Notes: generated by a model not told the origin, from the letters alone. Positions 52,677-62,626 are shown, counted from the stretch's first letter. The stretch: 64,000 nucleotides of DNA from Planctomycetota bacterium (GCA_016873165.1 VGXV01000001.1:125643-189642); one strand, 5' to 3'. Program-made: numbers and translations.

Positions 52677-53519
52677 TCACTTTCTCCTCCATCCGCTCCA
52701 GACAGGAATGCCGTTTTCATTCCGAAGCATTAATACCGCATCGTCCTTCTTAACATGTGCGGCAATGATTGCCGGTTTCCCTTCAAAATTAATCCTTGAG
52801 CCTTTCACTTCAATCATATCATTCTGCTCTATAACCATATCCTGATTTTCAATGTACCATGCGGGACCCAGGTGGACTGCTATCTCTTCCTTATCGGTTT
52901 TTACCGTCAGGTGCACGCCGCCGGACATCCCTTTCACAGGGATAATCCTTTCTACCTTGGTCACCTCTCCGCAAATGGTTTCAATGGTTTTGGGATCGTA
53001 CATCCTTCCATATTGACTCCCGGCTCCCCAGCCGCCCTGGCCTTTCCAGTTTATATTCCTTCTCCATCCGCTCCATGCAGGAATACCATTTTCATCCCGA
53101 AGCACCAGACTATCTTCCCCTTTTTTAATTTCGGCAGCGATAATAATTGTTTTCGTTTCCAGTTCGATTCTTGAACCCTTCACTTCTATTTTGTCTTTCG
53201 GCTCAATCTTAGTATCCTGGTTTTCAATATACCATGCAGGCCCAAGATGAACGGGAATTTCTTCCTTGTCCGTTTTTACCAGCAAGTGCACACCTCCGGA
53301 CATGCCTCTCGCAGGAGTAACTATATCAACACTCACCACCTCTCCTTTAATTGTCTCTATAGTGCCCGTATCAAACAATCTCCCATATTGTTCCCCTACA
53401 CCCCACCCGTAACCTCCTCCTTTTCCCTTTTTCCCCCACTGTGGTTGAGAGAACAATTCATTTGACATAAATAATCCCGATATCAGAACCACTGCCATAA
53501 CCACACACATTTTCTTCAT
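52677..53519 (-). CDS. Secreted protein with two tandem copies of a beta domain
   Basis: 280 residues. A signal peptide (VVMAVVLISGLFMSNELFS) is followed by two copies of a domain of about 110 residues (about 45-153 and 172-280). Each runs YGR...TIETI.GEV, GMSGGVHL.VKTDKEEI, VHLGPAWYIENQD, IEVKGSRI and ends LRxENGIPxWSGWRR. The layout suggests an OB-like small beta barrel. The copies differ at about a third of positions. I recall similar single-domain proteins in deltaproteobacteria, without known function. AAAGGAG lies 12 bases before the ATG. Confidence 0.75.
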   Translation of the reverse strand: MKKMCVVMAVVLISGLFMSNELFSQPQWGKKGKGGGYGWGVGEQYGRLFDTGTIETIKGEVVSVDIVTPARGMSGGVHLLVKTDKEEIPVHLGPAWYIENQDTKIEPKDKIEVKGSRIELETKTIIIAAEIKKGEDSLVLRDENGIPAWSGWRRNINWKGQGGWGAGSQYGRMYDPKTIETICGEVTKVERIIPVKGMSGGVHLTVKTDKEEIAVHLGPAWYIENQDMVIEQNDMIEVKGSRINFEGKPAIIAAHVKKDDAVLMLRNENGIPVWSGWRRK

Positions 53520-53582
53520 TTTCTCATAAACTCCTTTCTTTTTTCATCTTTCACTACAAAATAGTATACTTTTATTATTTCA

Positions 53583-53700
53583 ATGTTAAGGAATTTCAAA
53601 CTTTGTAGGGTGGGCATTGCCCACCGTCTCACGTTGCTTACCTTTTTTGGTGGGCGATGCCCACCCTACTCTGTTAAAAGTTGCCGAATATCTAATTTAA
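53583..53700 (-). repeat. Modular intergenic repeat, close relative of that at 12849
   Basis: Read on the minus strand it matches 12849-12962 (TTTTAACAGAGTAGGGTGGG, ... GGTGGGCAATGCCCACCCTA, TTGAAATTCCTTAA), but lacks the inserted CGTAGAGACGCATTGC palindrome, having AAAAGGTA instead. It occupies the space between the secreted duplicated protein gene and the NUMOD1 gene. Confidence 0.8.
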
Positions 53701-54176
53701 TTAATTCCGTTGATAACTTTAAAATACATCTTCAGGAGGAAGAAAGGATGGAATAAGGCAAGAAAAAAGAATTTGCACCGATAAACGGTAAAGGAGTCTT
53801 TGGCATGCTCGATATCGCTATTACACTTGCCACATCTTCTATTTGCCGGATCAATGCTGACAAATATTTTGTCACAAAGAAGACATTTTCTGATTTTTGC
53901 TTTTTTATGTTGCTGCTTTATTTTTTTCAATTTATTTGCACATATTCTTTTTCCCATTACTTTATTTACAAATAATGATGAACTGCGTCTCATTTCACCG
54001 GCATTTTCTATGATTTCCCAAACAAAACCTCTCCCGGATCCTTTTTTCTTATTTATGCAATAACTGATCGTAGCTTTGCTGACGCCGGTAAATTTCGACG
54101 CCTCTGAAAGAGAAGAAAATATATTGAGCACTTCACCGCTTCTGGCATCAATTTGTTTTATTTTCTTTGTTTCCAT
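53697..54176 (-). CDS. NUMOD1-domain protein with C-terminal zinc-ribbon-like motif
   Basis: 159 residues. The first 55 residues (IKQIDARSGEVLNIFSSLSEASKFTGVSKATISYCINKKKGSGRGFVWEII) match NUMOD1, the DNA-binding helix-turn-helix module of HNH homing endonucleases. No nuclease domain follows; instead KCLLCDKIFVSIDPANRRCGKC gives a four-cysteine zinc ribbon and a hydrophobic C-terminal segment (FFFLALFHPFFLLKMYF). It may be a stand-alone DNA-binding protein or a remnant. It is upstream of the 53583 repeat and downstream of a response regulator. Confidence 0.72.
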   Translation of the reverse strand: METKKIKQIDARSGEVLNIFSSLSEASKFTGVSKATISYCINKKKGSGRGFVWEIIENAGEMRRSSSLFVNKVMGKRICANKLKKIKQQHKKAKIRKCLLCDKIFVSIDPANRRCGKCNSDIEHAKDSFTVYRCKFFFLALFHPFFLLKMYFKVINGIN

Positions 54177-54204
54177 AATATTTTTATTTTTTAATGATTA
54201 TTAA

Positions 54205-54594
54205 TCATTGCTCTGAATATCCCATTCCGTTAAGTATTTCCCTTGTTTCTAATAATTCTTTTATCTTATTTTTTAATTCTTTAAGATCGGAGGATTTTGT
54301 TATATATGCGTCAGCCGGCCATGAAAAGAAGCTTGCCTTATAACAACTATACGCGGTGTTAATAATGACCGGTATTTTTTTGTGGTTGCTTAATATTTTC
54401 CCCATTGACTCAAGTCCATCCATTTTTGGCATGACAATATCCATTACGATCAAGTCAGGTATATAATCATTTACCATGTTTATACCATCTATGCCATCTC
54501 TTGCAGTGATAACATTGTATCCCTCATTTTGCAATTCCTGTTCATACAATAAGAGTTGATTTTGATTATCTTCAACTACGAGAATGGTTTTCAT
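54205..54594 (-). CDS. Single-domain response regulator
   Basis: 129 residues, a bare receiver domain. ILVVEDNQNQ gives the acidic pocket (Glu8, Asp9), LIVMDIVMPKMDG holds the phosphorylated Asp52, VIINTAYS the switch Thr, and AYITKSSD the Lys. No output domain. AAGGAGAT lies nine bases before the ATG. It would relay phosphate to another protein. No histidine kinase gene adjoins it: the HD-GYP protein upstream on the same strand has no kinase domain. Confidence 0.92.
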   Translation of the reverse strand: MKTILVVEDNQNQLLLYEQELQNEGYNVITARDGIDGINMVNDYIPDLIVMDIVMPKMDGLESMGKILSNHKKIPVIINTAYSCYKASFFSWPADAYITKSSDLKELKNKIKELLETREILNGMGYSEQ

Positions 54595-54642
54595 ATACAA
54601 GATCTCCTTTACAACTCCTTAATTGAACAATGCAACAGGTTT

Positions 54643-54671
54643 AAAAACGGGAGATAAAACTCCCGCTTTTT
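54643..54671. terminator. Bidirectional hairpin terminator before the response regulator gene
   Basis: CGGGAG (54648-54653) and CTCCCG (54660-54665) pair, with an A-run before and a T-run after, so both strands have terminator form. On the minus strand it would insulate the response regulator from upstream transcription. Confidence 0.65.
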
Positions 54672-55136
54672 AATTCGTCCCAAAGCTCTCTGGCTTTGGA
54701 TCGCCTGTCTGCCGTCAGGCAGGTTTGCTTCTCATAAGAGGAGGTACGAGCATCCTTCACAATTGTGTTCCCAGGCAGAGACAGGTATGAAACCTGTCTC
54801 TGCCTGGGAACAAGAATGGTGGATTTGCAAAAATTTGGGAAATGCTCCCTATAACAACAATATGCAGTGTTAATAATGACTTGGTATTCTTCTGTGTTTG
54901 CTTAAAAAATGCCGTTTTATTGCCTCTTAAAGGTCAAGAGACTGTCAGCGATGCGGATGGTAGCAACGAATAAGGTTTTTCTTATCATGTAATAATTGAG
55001 TATGATCAATAACAGGTTATTTATTCATTTCAGAACAACTCAAATGCTACAGTATATATTTAATTTAACAATACCCTAATTAGAGCAGACCTTTATTAAT
55101 ATACTCAAAAGGATGTGTTGAAATACAGATTAAGCG
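54672..55136. other. Non-coding gap with stacked hairpins
   Basis: About 465 bp. CCTGTCTGCCGTCAGGCAGG (54705-54724) and CCAGGCAGAGACAGG...CCTGTCTCTGCCTGG (54772-54808) are strong inverted repeats, followed by GCAAAAATTTGGGAAATGCT, a diverged copy of a motif common between genes here. A second partial copy of ATAACAACTATACGCGGTGTTAATAATGAC (inside the response regulator gene, near 54340) appears as ATAACAACAATATGCAGTGT at 54853-54872. Confidence 0.65.
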
Positions 55137-56834
55137 CTACGACATGCCCTGATCATCTTTATACTCTTCTGCTATTTCAGAAAATATAGGTTCTATTCCC
55201 AAAAATGCATTCACAATCACCGGATCAAATTGAGCGCCGGAACATGCTTCGATTTCTTTTACCGCATCTTCATGAGTCCACGCCTGTTTGTAGGGACGAT
55301 TGCATCGCAAGGCATCGTATGTGTCTGCAAGGGCAATAATCCTTGCATACAATGGTATTTCCTCACCTTTTAATCCCTGCGGATACCCGGTGCCGTCAAA
55401 TTTTTCGTGATGCATATAAACGATGCCGGCAGCCATTTCCATCATGGGTTTTTCTTTTAACATTTCATACCCCAAAAGTGTGTGAGTTTTCATTGTTTCA
55501 TATTTTTTTTTCGTCAATTTTTTTTTATCAAGCAGTATCGTGTCGGCAATTCCTATCTTTCCAATATCATGCAGCGCGGAAAACATTTCAATATCTTCAC
55601 AATATTTTTTCGGCATACCAAGATGTTCCGCAATTCGCCGTGAATACATCCCCACACGTATTATATGCCGTTCCGATTCTTTATCTCTCGCCTCCGCAAT
55701 ATCCGCTACGGCACGGTAAACTTCCATGTGGATTTTTAATTCATCTTTTCGTCTGTCTGTAATGTCTAGAGGGAACCAAATAGTATTAACAATAGTGCCT
55801 TTTGAATCGAAAACAGAATTCACTATTAAATGCACCCACACAAGATAGCCTTCTTTTGTTTTGGTTGGCAACTCACCTTCCCAACAGGTAAGTTCGGGAT
55901 TTGATATGGAACCCCATAACCCTTTTAAAAAAGTGTCATACTCACCTTCCGAAATCCCCAGACCGGAACAGGCCGAACGGTCGGGAATAATGATGCTGAC
56001 ATTTTTTCCCTTCATTTCATCCGGAGAAAAACCATACATCTTTTCAAAGGCTGGATTAACAAATACGATCTTTCCTTCGTTGTCAGTTATTGTTATTCCG
56101 CGTGTTGAATTATACAGTCCCTCAAAATAAAGTCTGCGTTCTGCATTTGCCTTCGACAGATGTTTATTGATCTGATCCAATTCAGTATTCACCGTTTGCA
56201 GACTGCGATCATATTTTCTTATAATAAAACCAGTAAAAATATATGTTACAAATCCAAGGATAAACGGCGCTATGCCGCTAATAAGTGCCAGCGGATAGAC
56301 AAATTTTTTTGTTTTGTTTTTCAACTCATAAAAATTCTGATGAACAAAAAGACGAAAATCCGTATTCTCAATAAGAGACATTGCAACAATAGTGGCGGTA
56401 TCGCCTTTATAAAAGATTCCTTCAAAGGTGTTATTTTCTGCAAAATCCTGATATCTGTAATTTTCAAAACTATTTAATTTTGAAAATACTCCATCGTTTA
56501 TATTTATGTTACTTCCCAGTTCAAGGCCGGGCATTGCAACTACTTTTCCTTCTCTATCCACAGCACAGGCATAACCCCTGTTCGGAATTATCATTTCATT
56601 GCAGATGTTTTGCAGTAAATGAATTTGTCTCGGCCCTGGCATTCCGGATAACATATATTTTGCAAAACATTTTATAACTGTGTTTGCCATGGTTTTGTTA
56701 TCATGCGCAATCTGATGTTTCAATTCGCGCAAAACAGATTTGTATGACGCATTTACAAACACCGCGGAGCCCATTAAAGCTATTAACAGAACAATTACCG
56801 ATATTTTCCATTGTATTCTTGATTTCATACGCAT
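55137..56834 (-). CDS. PAS-domain HD-GYP cyclic-di-GMP phosphodiesterase, membrane sensor
   Basis: 565 residues. Membrane segments at 11-28 and 181-205 enclose a periplasmic sensor region of about 150 residues. A PAS domain spans about 236-360 (ITITDNEGKIVFVNPAFEKMYGFSPDEM), and the HD-GYP domain follows: HD at 422-423 in LHDIGKIGI, and HHEKFDGTGYPQGLKG at 475-490. All catalytic residues are present, so it should hydrolyse cyclic di-GMP in response to a periplasmic or PAS-sensed signal. No ribosome site is obvious before the ATG. Confidence 0.92.
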   Translation of the reverse strand: MRMKSRIQWKISVIVLLIALMGSAVFVNASYKSVLRELKHQIAHDNKTMANTVIKCFAKYMLSGMPGPRQIHLLQNICNEMIIPNRGYACAVDREGKVVAMPGLELGSNININDGVFSKLNSFENYRYQDFAENNTFEGIFYKGDTATIVAMSLIENTDFRLFVHQNFYELKNKTKKFVYPLALISGIAPFILGFVTYIFTGFIIRKYDRSLQTVNTELDQINKHLSKANAERRLYFEGLYNSTRGITITDNEGKIVFVNPAFEKMYGFSPDEMKGKNVSIIIPDRSACSGLGISEGEYDTFLKGLWGSISNPELTCWEGELPTKTKEGYLVWVHLIVNSVFDSKGTIVNTIWFPLDITDRRKDELKIHMEVYRAVADIAEARDKESERHIIRVGMYSRRIAEHLGMPKKYCEDIEMFSALHDIGKIGIADTILLDKKKLTKKKYETMKTHTLLGYEMLKEKPMMEMAAGIVYMHHEKFDGTGYPQGLKGEEIPLYARIIALADTYDALRCNRPYKQAWTHEDAVKEIEACSGAQFDPVIVNAFLGIEPIFSEIAEEYKDDQGMS

Positions 56835-56969
56835 ACCTTATGCCTTATGCATTATGCATTATAAAAATAAAGGGGCAACATTATTGCTAATGCCACCCCT
56901 TCACATAATTATTATAAGAAGAATTCAGAAACAATTTATTTTTCTGTTAATTCACAATCAGGTGTACTA

Positions 56970-57545
56970 TTATTTTTCATCACTCTCTTCATCGCCGCTA
57001 TCAACTTCACCTTCTTCCGCAGCGCCTTCTTCTCCATCAGCTTCTTCAACAGAGCCTTCGTCATCACCATTTTCTTCTTCATCGTTATCTTCTTCTTCAT
57101 CACCACCTTCTGCATCTTCTTCGTCTTCAGCCGATTCCCCTTCAACTTTTTCCTTAATCTCGGCTTTTTTGGCTTCTACCTTCTCTTTTATCTCCTCCCG
57201 TTTTGCTTCTACTGCTTCTTTAATCTCAGTTTTTTTTGCCTCAACATCTTCTTTTATCTTTGCTCTTTTTTCTTCTACAACTTCTTTCGGTTCTGCTTTC
57301 TTCTTTATCTCCGCTTTTTTTACTTCATGTTCAATCTTCTTTTTTTCCTTTTTTACCGCATGCTCTGTCTTTTTCTTTTCATTTTTTGCTTTTTCCCTTG
57401 CATGTTTTTCTTCCGGAGATAACTTCTTGTGCTCCTCCTTTTCCAATTCTTCGTATGTTTTAGCATCCACCTTCACTACAGGACTTTGCAACCATAAAAC
57501 AGAAAATACAAACGTTGCAAATACAGCAAAAAAAACTTTCCTCAT
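56970..57545 (-). CDS. Secreted protein with Lys/Glu coiled-coil and acidic tail
   Basis: 191 residues from an ATG with GGAG five bases upstream; the frame continues 68 codons further without likely coding content. A signal peptide (RKVFFAVFATFVFSVLWLQS) is followed by a highly charged, helical region (40-135) with repeated EAKKxEIKExVEA heptad-like units, then 50 residues that are almost all Glu, Asp and Gly. It contains no aromatic core. Likely extended or disordered. I do not recognise a family. The charge segregation (basic then acidic) is striking. Confidence 0.72.
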   Translation of the reverse strand: MRKVFFAVFATFVFSVLWLQSPVVKVDAKTYEELEKEEHKKLSPEEKHAREKAKNEKKKTEHAVKKEKKKIEHEVKKAEIKKKAEPKEVVEEKRAKIKEDVEAKKTEIKEAVEAKREEIKEKVEAKKAEIKEKVEGESAEDEEDAEGGDEEEDNDEEENGDDEGSVEEADGEEGAAEEGEVDSGDEESDEK

Positions 57546-57973
57546 TACAGCTCCTTCACAAAAAATGTTCATAAAACTAAAGGGACTTACCTCCCCGATT
57601 CTATCGATATGATCTTTAATAATTGCAACCCCGGAATCTTCCCAAAAACGACAGAGCTTCCTGCAAATACCAGTCGTTTCTAAGTGTCGATTTGACAAGA
57701 GTATGTCACTCGATGTGTAAATGTTATATAAATCAACAGAGTTTGTCAAGCAGGTTTATAGAAGATCATGAGAGAAGAAACAACGTCATAATTTTCAGTA
57801 ATATTTATCTATTCCATACAAAATGTGTCATATGAAAATCTTAAATTTAAAAATTCCTCTCACTCTCAGCTTTACAATAGTTACATACATATATTATACT
57901 TTTACTTACCATAAACATTGTCACACTAAGCCCAAAAATAGATACCGAAGAAAGCAAATGCCCTACTCTTAAT
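57546..57973. other. Divergent intergenic region before the YgiQ gene
   Basis: About 430 bp between divergent genes, AT-rich, with no repeat family member or clear hairpin. It presumably contains both promoters. No assignment made. Confidence 0.5.
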
Positions 57974-59908
57974 ATGATTACCGTTATGAAAGAACAAAAC
58001 GATATATTGAAGTGGCTTCCCGTTACCAAAAAGGAAATGGAAATGCGCGGAGGGGATCAACCTGATGTTATCCTTATTTCGGGTGACGCGTACGTTGATC
58101 ATCCGTCATTTGGCGCCGCGGTAATCGGCAGGGTTATCGAAAAAGAAGGATTTTCGGTAGCCATTATTCCCCAACCAAACTGGCGTGATGATCTGCGTGA
58201 TTTTAAAATATTCGGCGCGCCGAGGTATTTTTTTGGAGTAACCTCAGGCTGTATGGACTCTATGATAAACCACTACACCGCGAATAAACGACTCCGCTCT
58301 GCCGATGCGTACAGTCCCGGTGGCAAAGCCGGGCTGCGGCCGGATTATGCCGTCACCACGTACACAAAAATATTGAAATCCCTTTATCCCGATACTCCCG
58401 TCATTATAGGAGGCATTGAGGCTTCTTTGCGCAGGGTGACGCATTATGATTACTGGTCGGATAAACTTATGCCTACCATTCTTGAAACGAGCGGAGCCGA
58501 TTTGCTGGTATACGGAATGGGAGAAATGGCCCTAAGAGAAATACTCAAACTTTTGAAAAAAGGAGTGCCCTTTCACCAACTAACTATGGTGAAACAAACA
58601 GGCTATCTCAGAAGTCAACATACCGGCATTCCAAAAAATAAGCATTGGAATGATATACATATCCATTCCCACCAAAAATGTCTCGAAGATAAAAAAAACT
58701 ACGCAATCAATTTTAAATGGATAGAGCAGGAGTCGAACAAAGTATTCGCAAATCGCATTCTTCAGGACATCGGAGACAAAACGTTGATCATCAATCCCCC
58801 CTTTCCGACGATGACCGAAGATGAAATTGACGCCTCCTTCGATTTGCCTTACACGAGACTTCCCCATCCGAAATATCAAACGCTTGGCGCCATTCCTGCA
58901 TATGAGATGATTAAATTCTCGATCAACATGCACCGCGGATGTTTTGGCGGGTGCAGCTTCTGCACAATATCGGCACATCAGGGAAAATTTATCGCCAGCC
59001 GTTCCGAGTCTTCTATTATGAGGGAAGTGGATCAGGTAACCGATATGCCCGATTTTAAGGGCTATATTTCAGACCTCGGGGGGCCTTCCGCCAACATGTA
59101 TAAAATGAAAGGCAGAATTCAGAAAATATGCGATGAATGCCTCAGGCCATCGTGCATTTATCCGGCAGTATGCGATAATCTCAATACAAATCATTCCCAG
59201 ATAACTGATATTTACCGTAAAGTAGACGCGCATCCGAAAGTGAAAAAGGCGTTTGTCGGGAGCGGAATCCGCCATGATCTGTTGACAAAAAGTTTCAACA
59301 AAAAAGCGGATAAATCCATTTACGAATACACGGTGCAACTGTTAACCCGGCACGTATCCGGCCGACTCAAAGTCGCCCCTGAGCACACTTCACCCGAAAT
59401 CCTCAATATAATGCGAAAACCATCATTTGAACATTTTCGGGAATTTACACAAATATTTAACCGTATCGATAAACAACATGGACTGAACCAGCAGCTTGTC
59501 CCTTACTTCATCTCCAGCCATCCCGGATGCAAAGAAAAAGACATGGCAACCCTTGCCGCAGAAACCAGGGAACTTGGTTTTCATCTCGAACAGGTACAGG
59601 ACTTCACCCCCACGCCAATGACCGTTGCGACCGTTATGTACTATTCCGGCTACCATCCTTATACGCTGAAAGAATATTACGTACCGAAATCGATCCGCGA
59701 AAAGAAGGAGCAACACCGTTTCTTTTTCTGGTACAAAAAGGAAAATCAGGATTGGATACGAAAGAAACTCTTTGAATTGCAAAAACAGGATTTGCTCAAA
59801 ATACTATTTCCCTTCAGGAAGACGGAATCACTCCAACACAAAAAACCCGTCGGGGGAAAAATGCCATACCCGCCGCAAAAACACAAACAGAGAAAGAAGG
59901 CGTTTTAA
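57974..59908 (+). CDS. YgiQ-family radical SAM protein
   Basis: 644 residues, the standard length of YgiQ (UPF0313). The N-terminal B12-binding-like region (PDVILISGDAYVDHPSFGAAVIGR, TPVIIGGIEASLRRVTHYDYWSDK) is family-specific. The radical SAM cluster is HRGCFGGCSFC with Cys323, Cys327 and Cys330. The late HVSGRLKVAPEHTS and YFISSHPGC, and the Pro/Lys-rich tail, are also typical. The reaction is unknown. The first ATG is used; a second one (Met5) is equally plausible, as no ribosome site is clear. Confidence 0.93.
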   Translation: MITVMKEQNDILKWLPVTKKEMEMRGGDQPDVILISGDAYVDHPSFGAAVIGRVIEKEGFSVAIIPQPNWRDDLRDFKIFGAPRYFFGVTSGCMDSMINHYTANKRLRSADAYSPGGKAGLRPDYAVTTYTKILKSLYPDTPVIIGGIEASLRRVTHYDYWSDKLMPTILETSGADLLVYGMGEMALREILKLLKKGVPFHQLTMVKQTGYLRSQHTGIPKNKHWNDIHIHSHQKCLEDKKNYAINFKWIEQESNKVFANRILQDIGDKTLIINPPFPTMTEDEIDASFDLPYTRLPHPKYQTLGAIPAYEMIKFSINMHRGCFGGCSFCTISAHQGKFIASRSESSIMREVDQVTDMPDFKGYISDLGGPSANMYKMKGRIQKICDECLRPSCIYPAVCDNLNTNHSQITDIYRKVDAHPKVKKAFVGSGIRHDLLTKSFNKKADKSIYEYTVQLLTRHVSGRLKVAPEHTSPEILNIMRKPSFEHFREFTQIFNRIDKQHGLNQQLVPYFISSHPGCKEKDMATLAAETRELGFHLEQVQDFTPTPMTVATVMYYSGYHPYTLKEYYVPKSIREKKEQHRFFFWYKKENQDWIRKKLFELQKQDLLKILFPFRKTESLQHKKPVGGKMPYPPQKHKQRKKAF

Positions 59909-59953
59909 GGTAAACGGCGTTGTTACTATTTTTTCTCGCCGTTTTTTTAGCAG

Positions 59954-60504
<551 letters not shown>

Positions 60505-60665
60505 TTATACCTCCTTTCTTTTTCAATCATAACGTAGATTACACTGCCTAAATGCGGCATGACAATACGGCGCCCACTCACACTTGATGCTGTGAATCTT
60601 ATCAAATTCGTTTCTTACGTCAACTTCATTATTATAAAAAAACTCATTCTAAAAAGAGATTGCCA

Positions 60666-61139
60666 TCATTCATGGTGGTACTTTTCATTCCTAATGATGG
60701 TCATTGCCCGGTAGAGTTGTTCAACGAAGAAAAGGCGTACCATCTGGTGGGAGAATGTCATCCGTGATAATGATGCTGTTAAATTCGCCCTTTTTTTTAT
60801 CTGCGCCGCAAGCCCATACGATCCTCCAGTCACAAACTTGACTGACCTGATACCAGAATTCATCTTTTGCTGCAAAAAATCTGCAAATTCAACAGAGGTG
60901 AGTTCCTTTCCTTTTTCATCTAATATCACAACAAAATCAGTAGGAATAATAAGTTTTTCGAGTGCTGCGGCCTCTTTCTCTTTTACCATTTCCGGCGTTT
61001 TACTACTGGCCGGTTTTGCAGCAGGAATTTCAACGATATCAAATGAACAATAATGTTTTAATCTGTCCGCATAAACAGATATCCCTTTCTTCAAGTAGTC
61101 ATCTTCCGTTTTTCCTATTACTATCAATTCAATCTTCAT
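60666..61139 (-). CDS. rlmH: 23S rRNA (pseudouridine1915-N3)-methyltransferase
   Basis: 157 residues, the standard RlmH length; a small SPOUT methyltransferase with a trefoil knot. It methylates pseudouridine 1915 of helix 69 in 23S rRNA. KFVTGGSYGL is the SAM loop (canonical GG-x-x-G), followed by SLSRMTFSHQMVRLFFVEQLYRAMTI and the conserved C-terminal YHHE. AAGACTTG lies before the ATG, a weak ribosome site. Monocistronic, with divergent queE downstream of its promoter side. Confidence 0.95.
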   Translation of the reverse strand: MKIELIVIGKTEDDYLKKGISVYADRLKHYCSFDIVEIPAAKPASSKTPEMVKEKEAAALEKLIIPTDFVVILDEKGKELTSVEFADFLQQKMNSGIRSVKFVTGGSYGLAAQIKKRANLTASLSRMTFSHQMVRLFFVEQLYRAMTIIRNEKYHHE

Positions 61140-61309
61140 ACAAGTCTTCTTTATTTATGTTGTATTTGCTGCTTAATATTATTGAGATATCGAAACAACC
61201 TCTATAATTATTTACTTTAAGCCACGACAGGAAAAGTGTCCAGTTATTATTTGCACAAATACATGGTCATCTATTGCAATTAATAACACTTTGCTGATAA
61301 TATTGCAGT

Positions 61310-61945
61310 ATGGTAATTAATGAAATATTCACGAGCATACAGGGAGAGACGTCTTTTGCCGGTCTTCCCTTTGTGTTTGTCAGGCTAACCGGGTGCAATA
61401 TGCGCTGCGGTTATTGCGACACGCAATATGCCTATGAAGAAGGCATCGAGATGTCAATTTCTTCCATTATTGACAAGGTGGACTCATTCGGATTGAAATC
61501 AGTATGCGTCACCGGAGGAGAACCGCTGGCAAATTCGAATACACCAATGCTTATTCAAGAATTGCTTAATAAGAATTATACCGTACTTGTTGAAACCAAC
61601 GGAAGCTATGACGTCAGTATATTGCCGAATGAAGCAATAAAGATTATGGATCTAAAGTGTCCTGACAGCGGGATGAGCAAAATGATGCACTGGGAAAACA
61701 TATCGTATTTGACAAAAAAAGATGAGATAAAATTTGTCCTCTCTTCACGAAAAGACTATGAATGGGCACGATCAATGATTGTCAAGCACCATCTGGCAGA
61801 TGTTGCCAATGTTCTCATGAGCGCTGTTTTTGGGATTATTCAGCCTTCTCTCATTGCATCATGGATTTTAGAGGATCGCCTTAACGTGCGGCTGCAACTT
61901 CAACTGCATAAGTATATCTGGGGACATGAAACAAGGGGCGTATAA
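61310..61945 (+). CDS. queE: 7-carboxy-7-deazaguanine synthase
   Basis: 211 residues. It rearranges 6-carboxy-tetrahydropterin to the 7-deazapurine ring in preQ0 synthesis. FTSIQGETSFAGLPFVFVRLTGCNMRCGYCDTQYA shows the substrate loop and the CxxxCxxC motif (Cys29, Cys33, Cys36); VTGGEPL is the SAM motif and MDLKCPDSGM the second conserved site. Start ATG lies just after the region shared with rlmH; no strong ribosome site is visible. queC follows three bases after the stop. Confidence 0.95.
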   Translation: MVINEIFTSIQGETSFAGLPFVFVRLTGCNMRCGYCDTQYAYEEGIEMSISSIIDKVDSFGLKSVCVTGGEPLANSNTPMLIQELLNKNYTVLVETNGSYDVSILPNEAIKIMDLKCPDSGMSKMMHWENISYLTKKDEIKFVLSSRKDYEWARSMIVKHHLADVANVLMSAVFGIIQPSLIASWILEDRLNVRLQLQLHKYIWGHETRGV

Positions 61946-61948
61946 AGT

Positions 61949-62626
61949 ATGACAAGAAAAGATACTGCTATTGTACTTGCCAGCGGCGGACTGGATAGTT
62001 GTGTGACTGTTGCAATCGCAAATGAAGTATATGATCTCGCATTATTACATATTAACTACGGGCAACGAACAGAATCAAAAGAGCTTTCCGCATTTCATGA
62101 AATAGCGTCATATTATAACGTTCCTGATGAACGAATTCTCATTGCCAACATCGATTATTTCAGAAAAATAGGCGGGTCAAGCCTTACTGACACGAAGATA
62201 CCTGTTCAGGAGGCAGACCCCGACAGCAAAGAAATTCCCACAACATATGTGCCATTCCGAAACACCCTGTTTCTTTCCGTAGCGGTTTCGTGGGCAGAAG
62301 TTATTGGCGCCGGGAGGGTATTTATCGGCGTTGTGGCGCAGGACAGCCCTGGATATCCCGATTGCAAACCATTGTACTATGAAGCGTTTAACAAACTGAT
62401 CGTTGCAGGAACAAAACCAGAAACCCGTGTGACAGTAGAAACTCCGCTTATTTTTAAAACAAAGGCAGAGATTGTAACGTTGGGGATGTCATTGAAGGCG
62501 CCGCTTCATCTTAGCTGGTCGTGTTACAAAAACACTGAAAAGGCATGCGGTGTTTGCCATAGCTGTTACTTGCGGTTAAAGGCATTCAGGGAATCTGGTC
62601 ACAAAGACCCTATTGAATACGAATAA
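61949..62626 (+). CDS. queC: 7-cyano-7-deazaguanine synthase
   Basis: 225 residues, standard QueC length. It converts 7-carboxy-7-deazaguanine to preQ0 with ATP and ammonia. LASGGLDSCVT (SGGLDS at 12-17) is the PP-loop; the C-terminal zinc site has CYKN, CGVCHSC; and FIGVVAQDSPGYPDCKP is the family-conserved substrate loop. It is separated from queE by three bases and ends 14 bases before the convergent hemA. Confidence 0.96.
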   Translation: MTRKDTAIVLASGGLDSCVTVAIANEVYDLALLHINYGQRTESKELSAFHEIASYYNVPDERILIANIDYFRKIGGSSLTDTKIPVQEADPDSKEIPTTYVPFRNTLFLSVAVSWAEVIGAGRVFIGVVAQDSPGYPDCKPLYYEAFNKLIVAGTKPETRVTVETPLIFKTKAEIVTLGMSLKAPLHLSWSCYKNTEKACGVCHSCYLRLKAFRESGHKDPIEYE

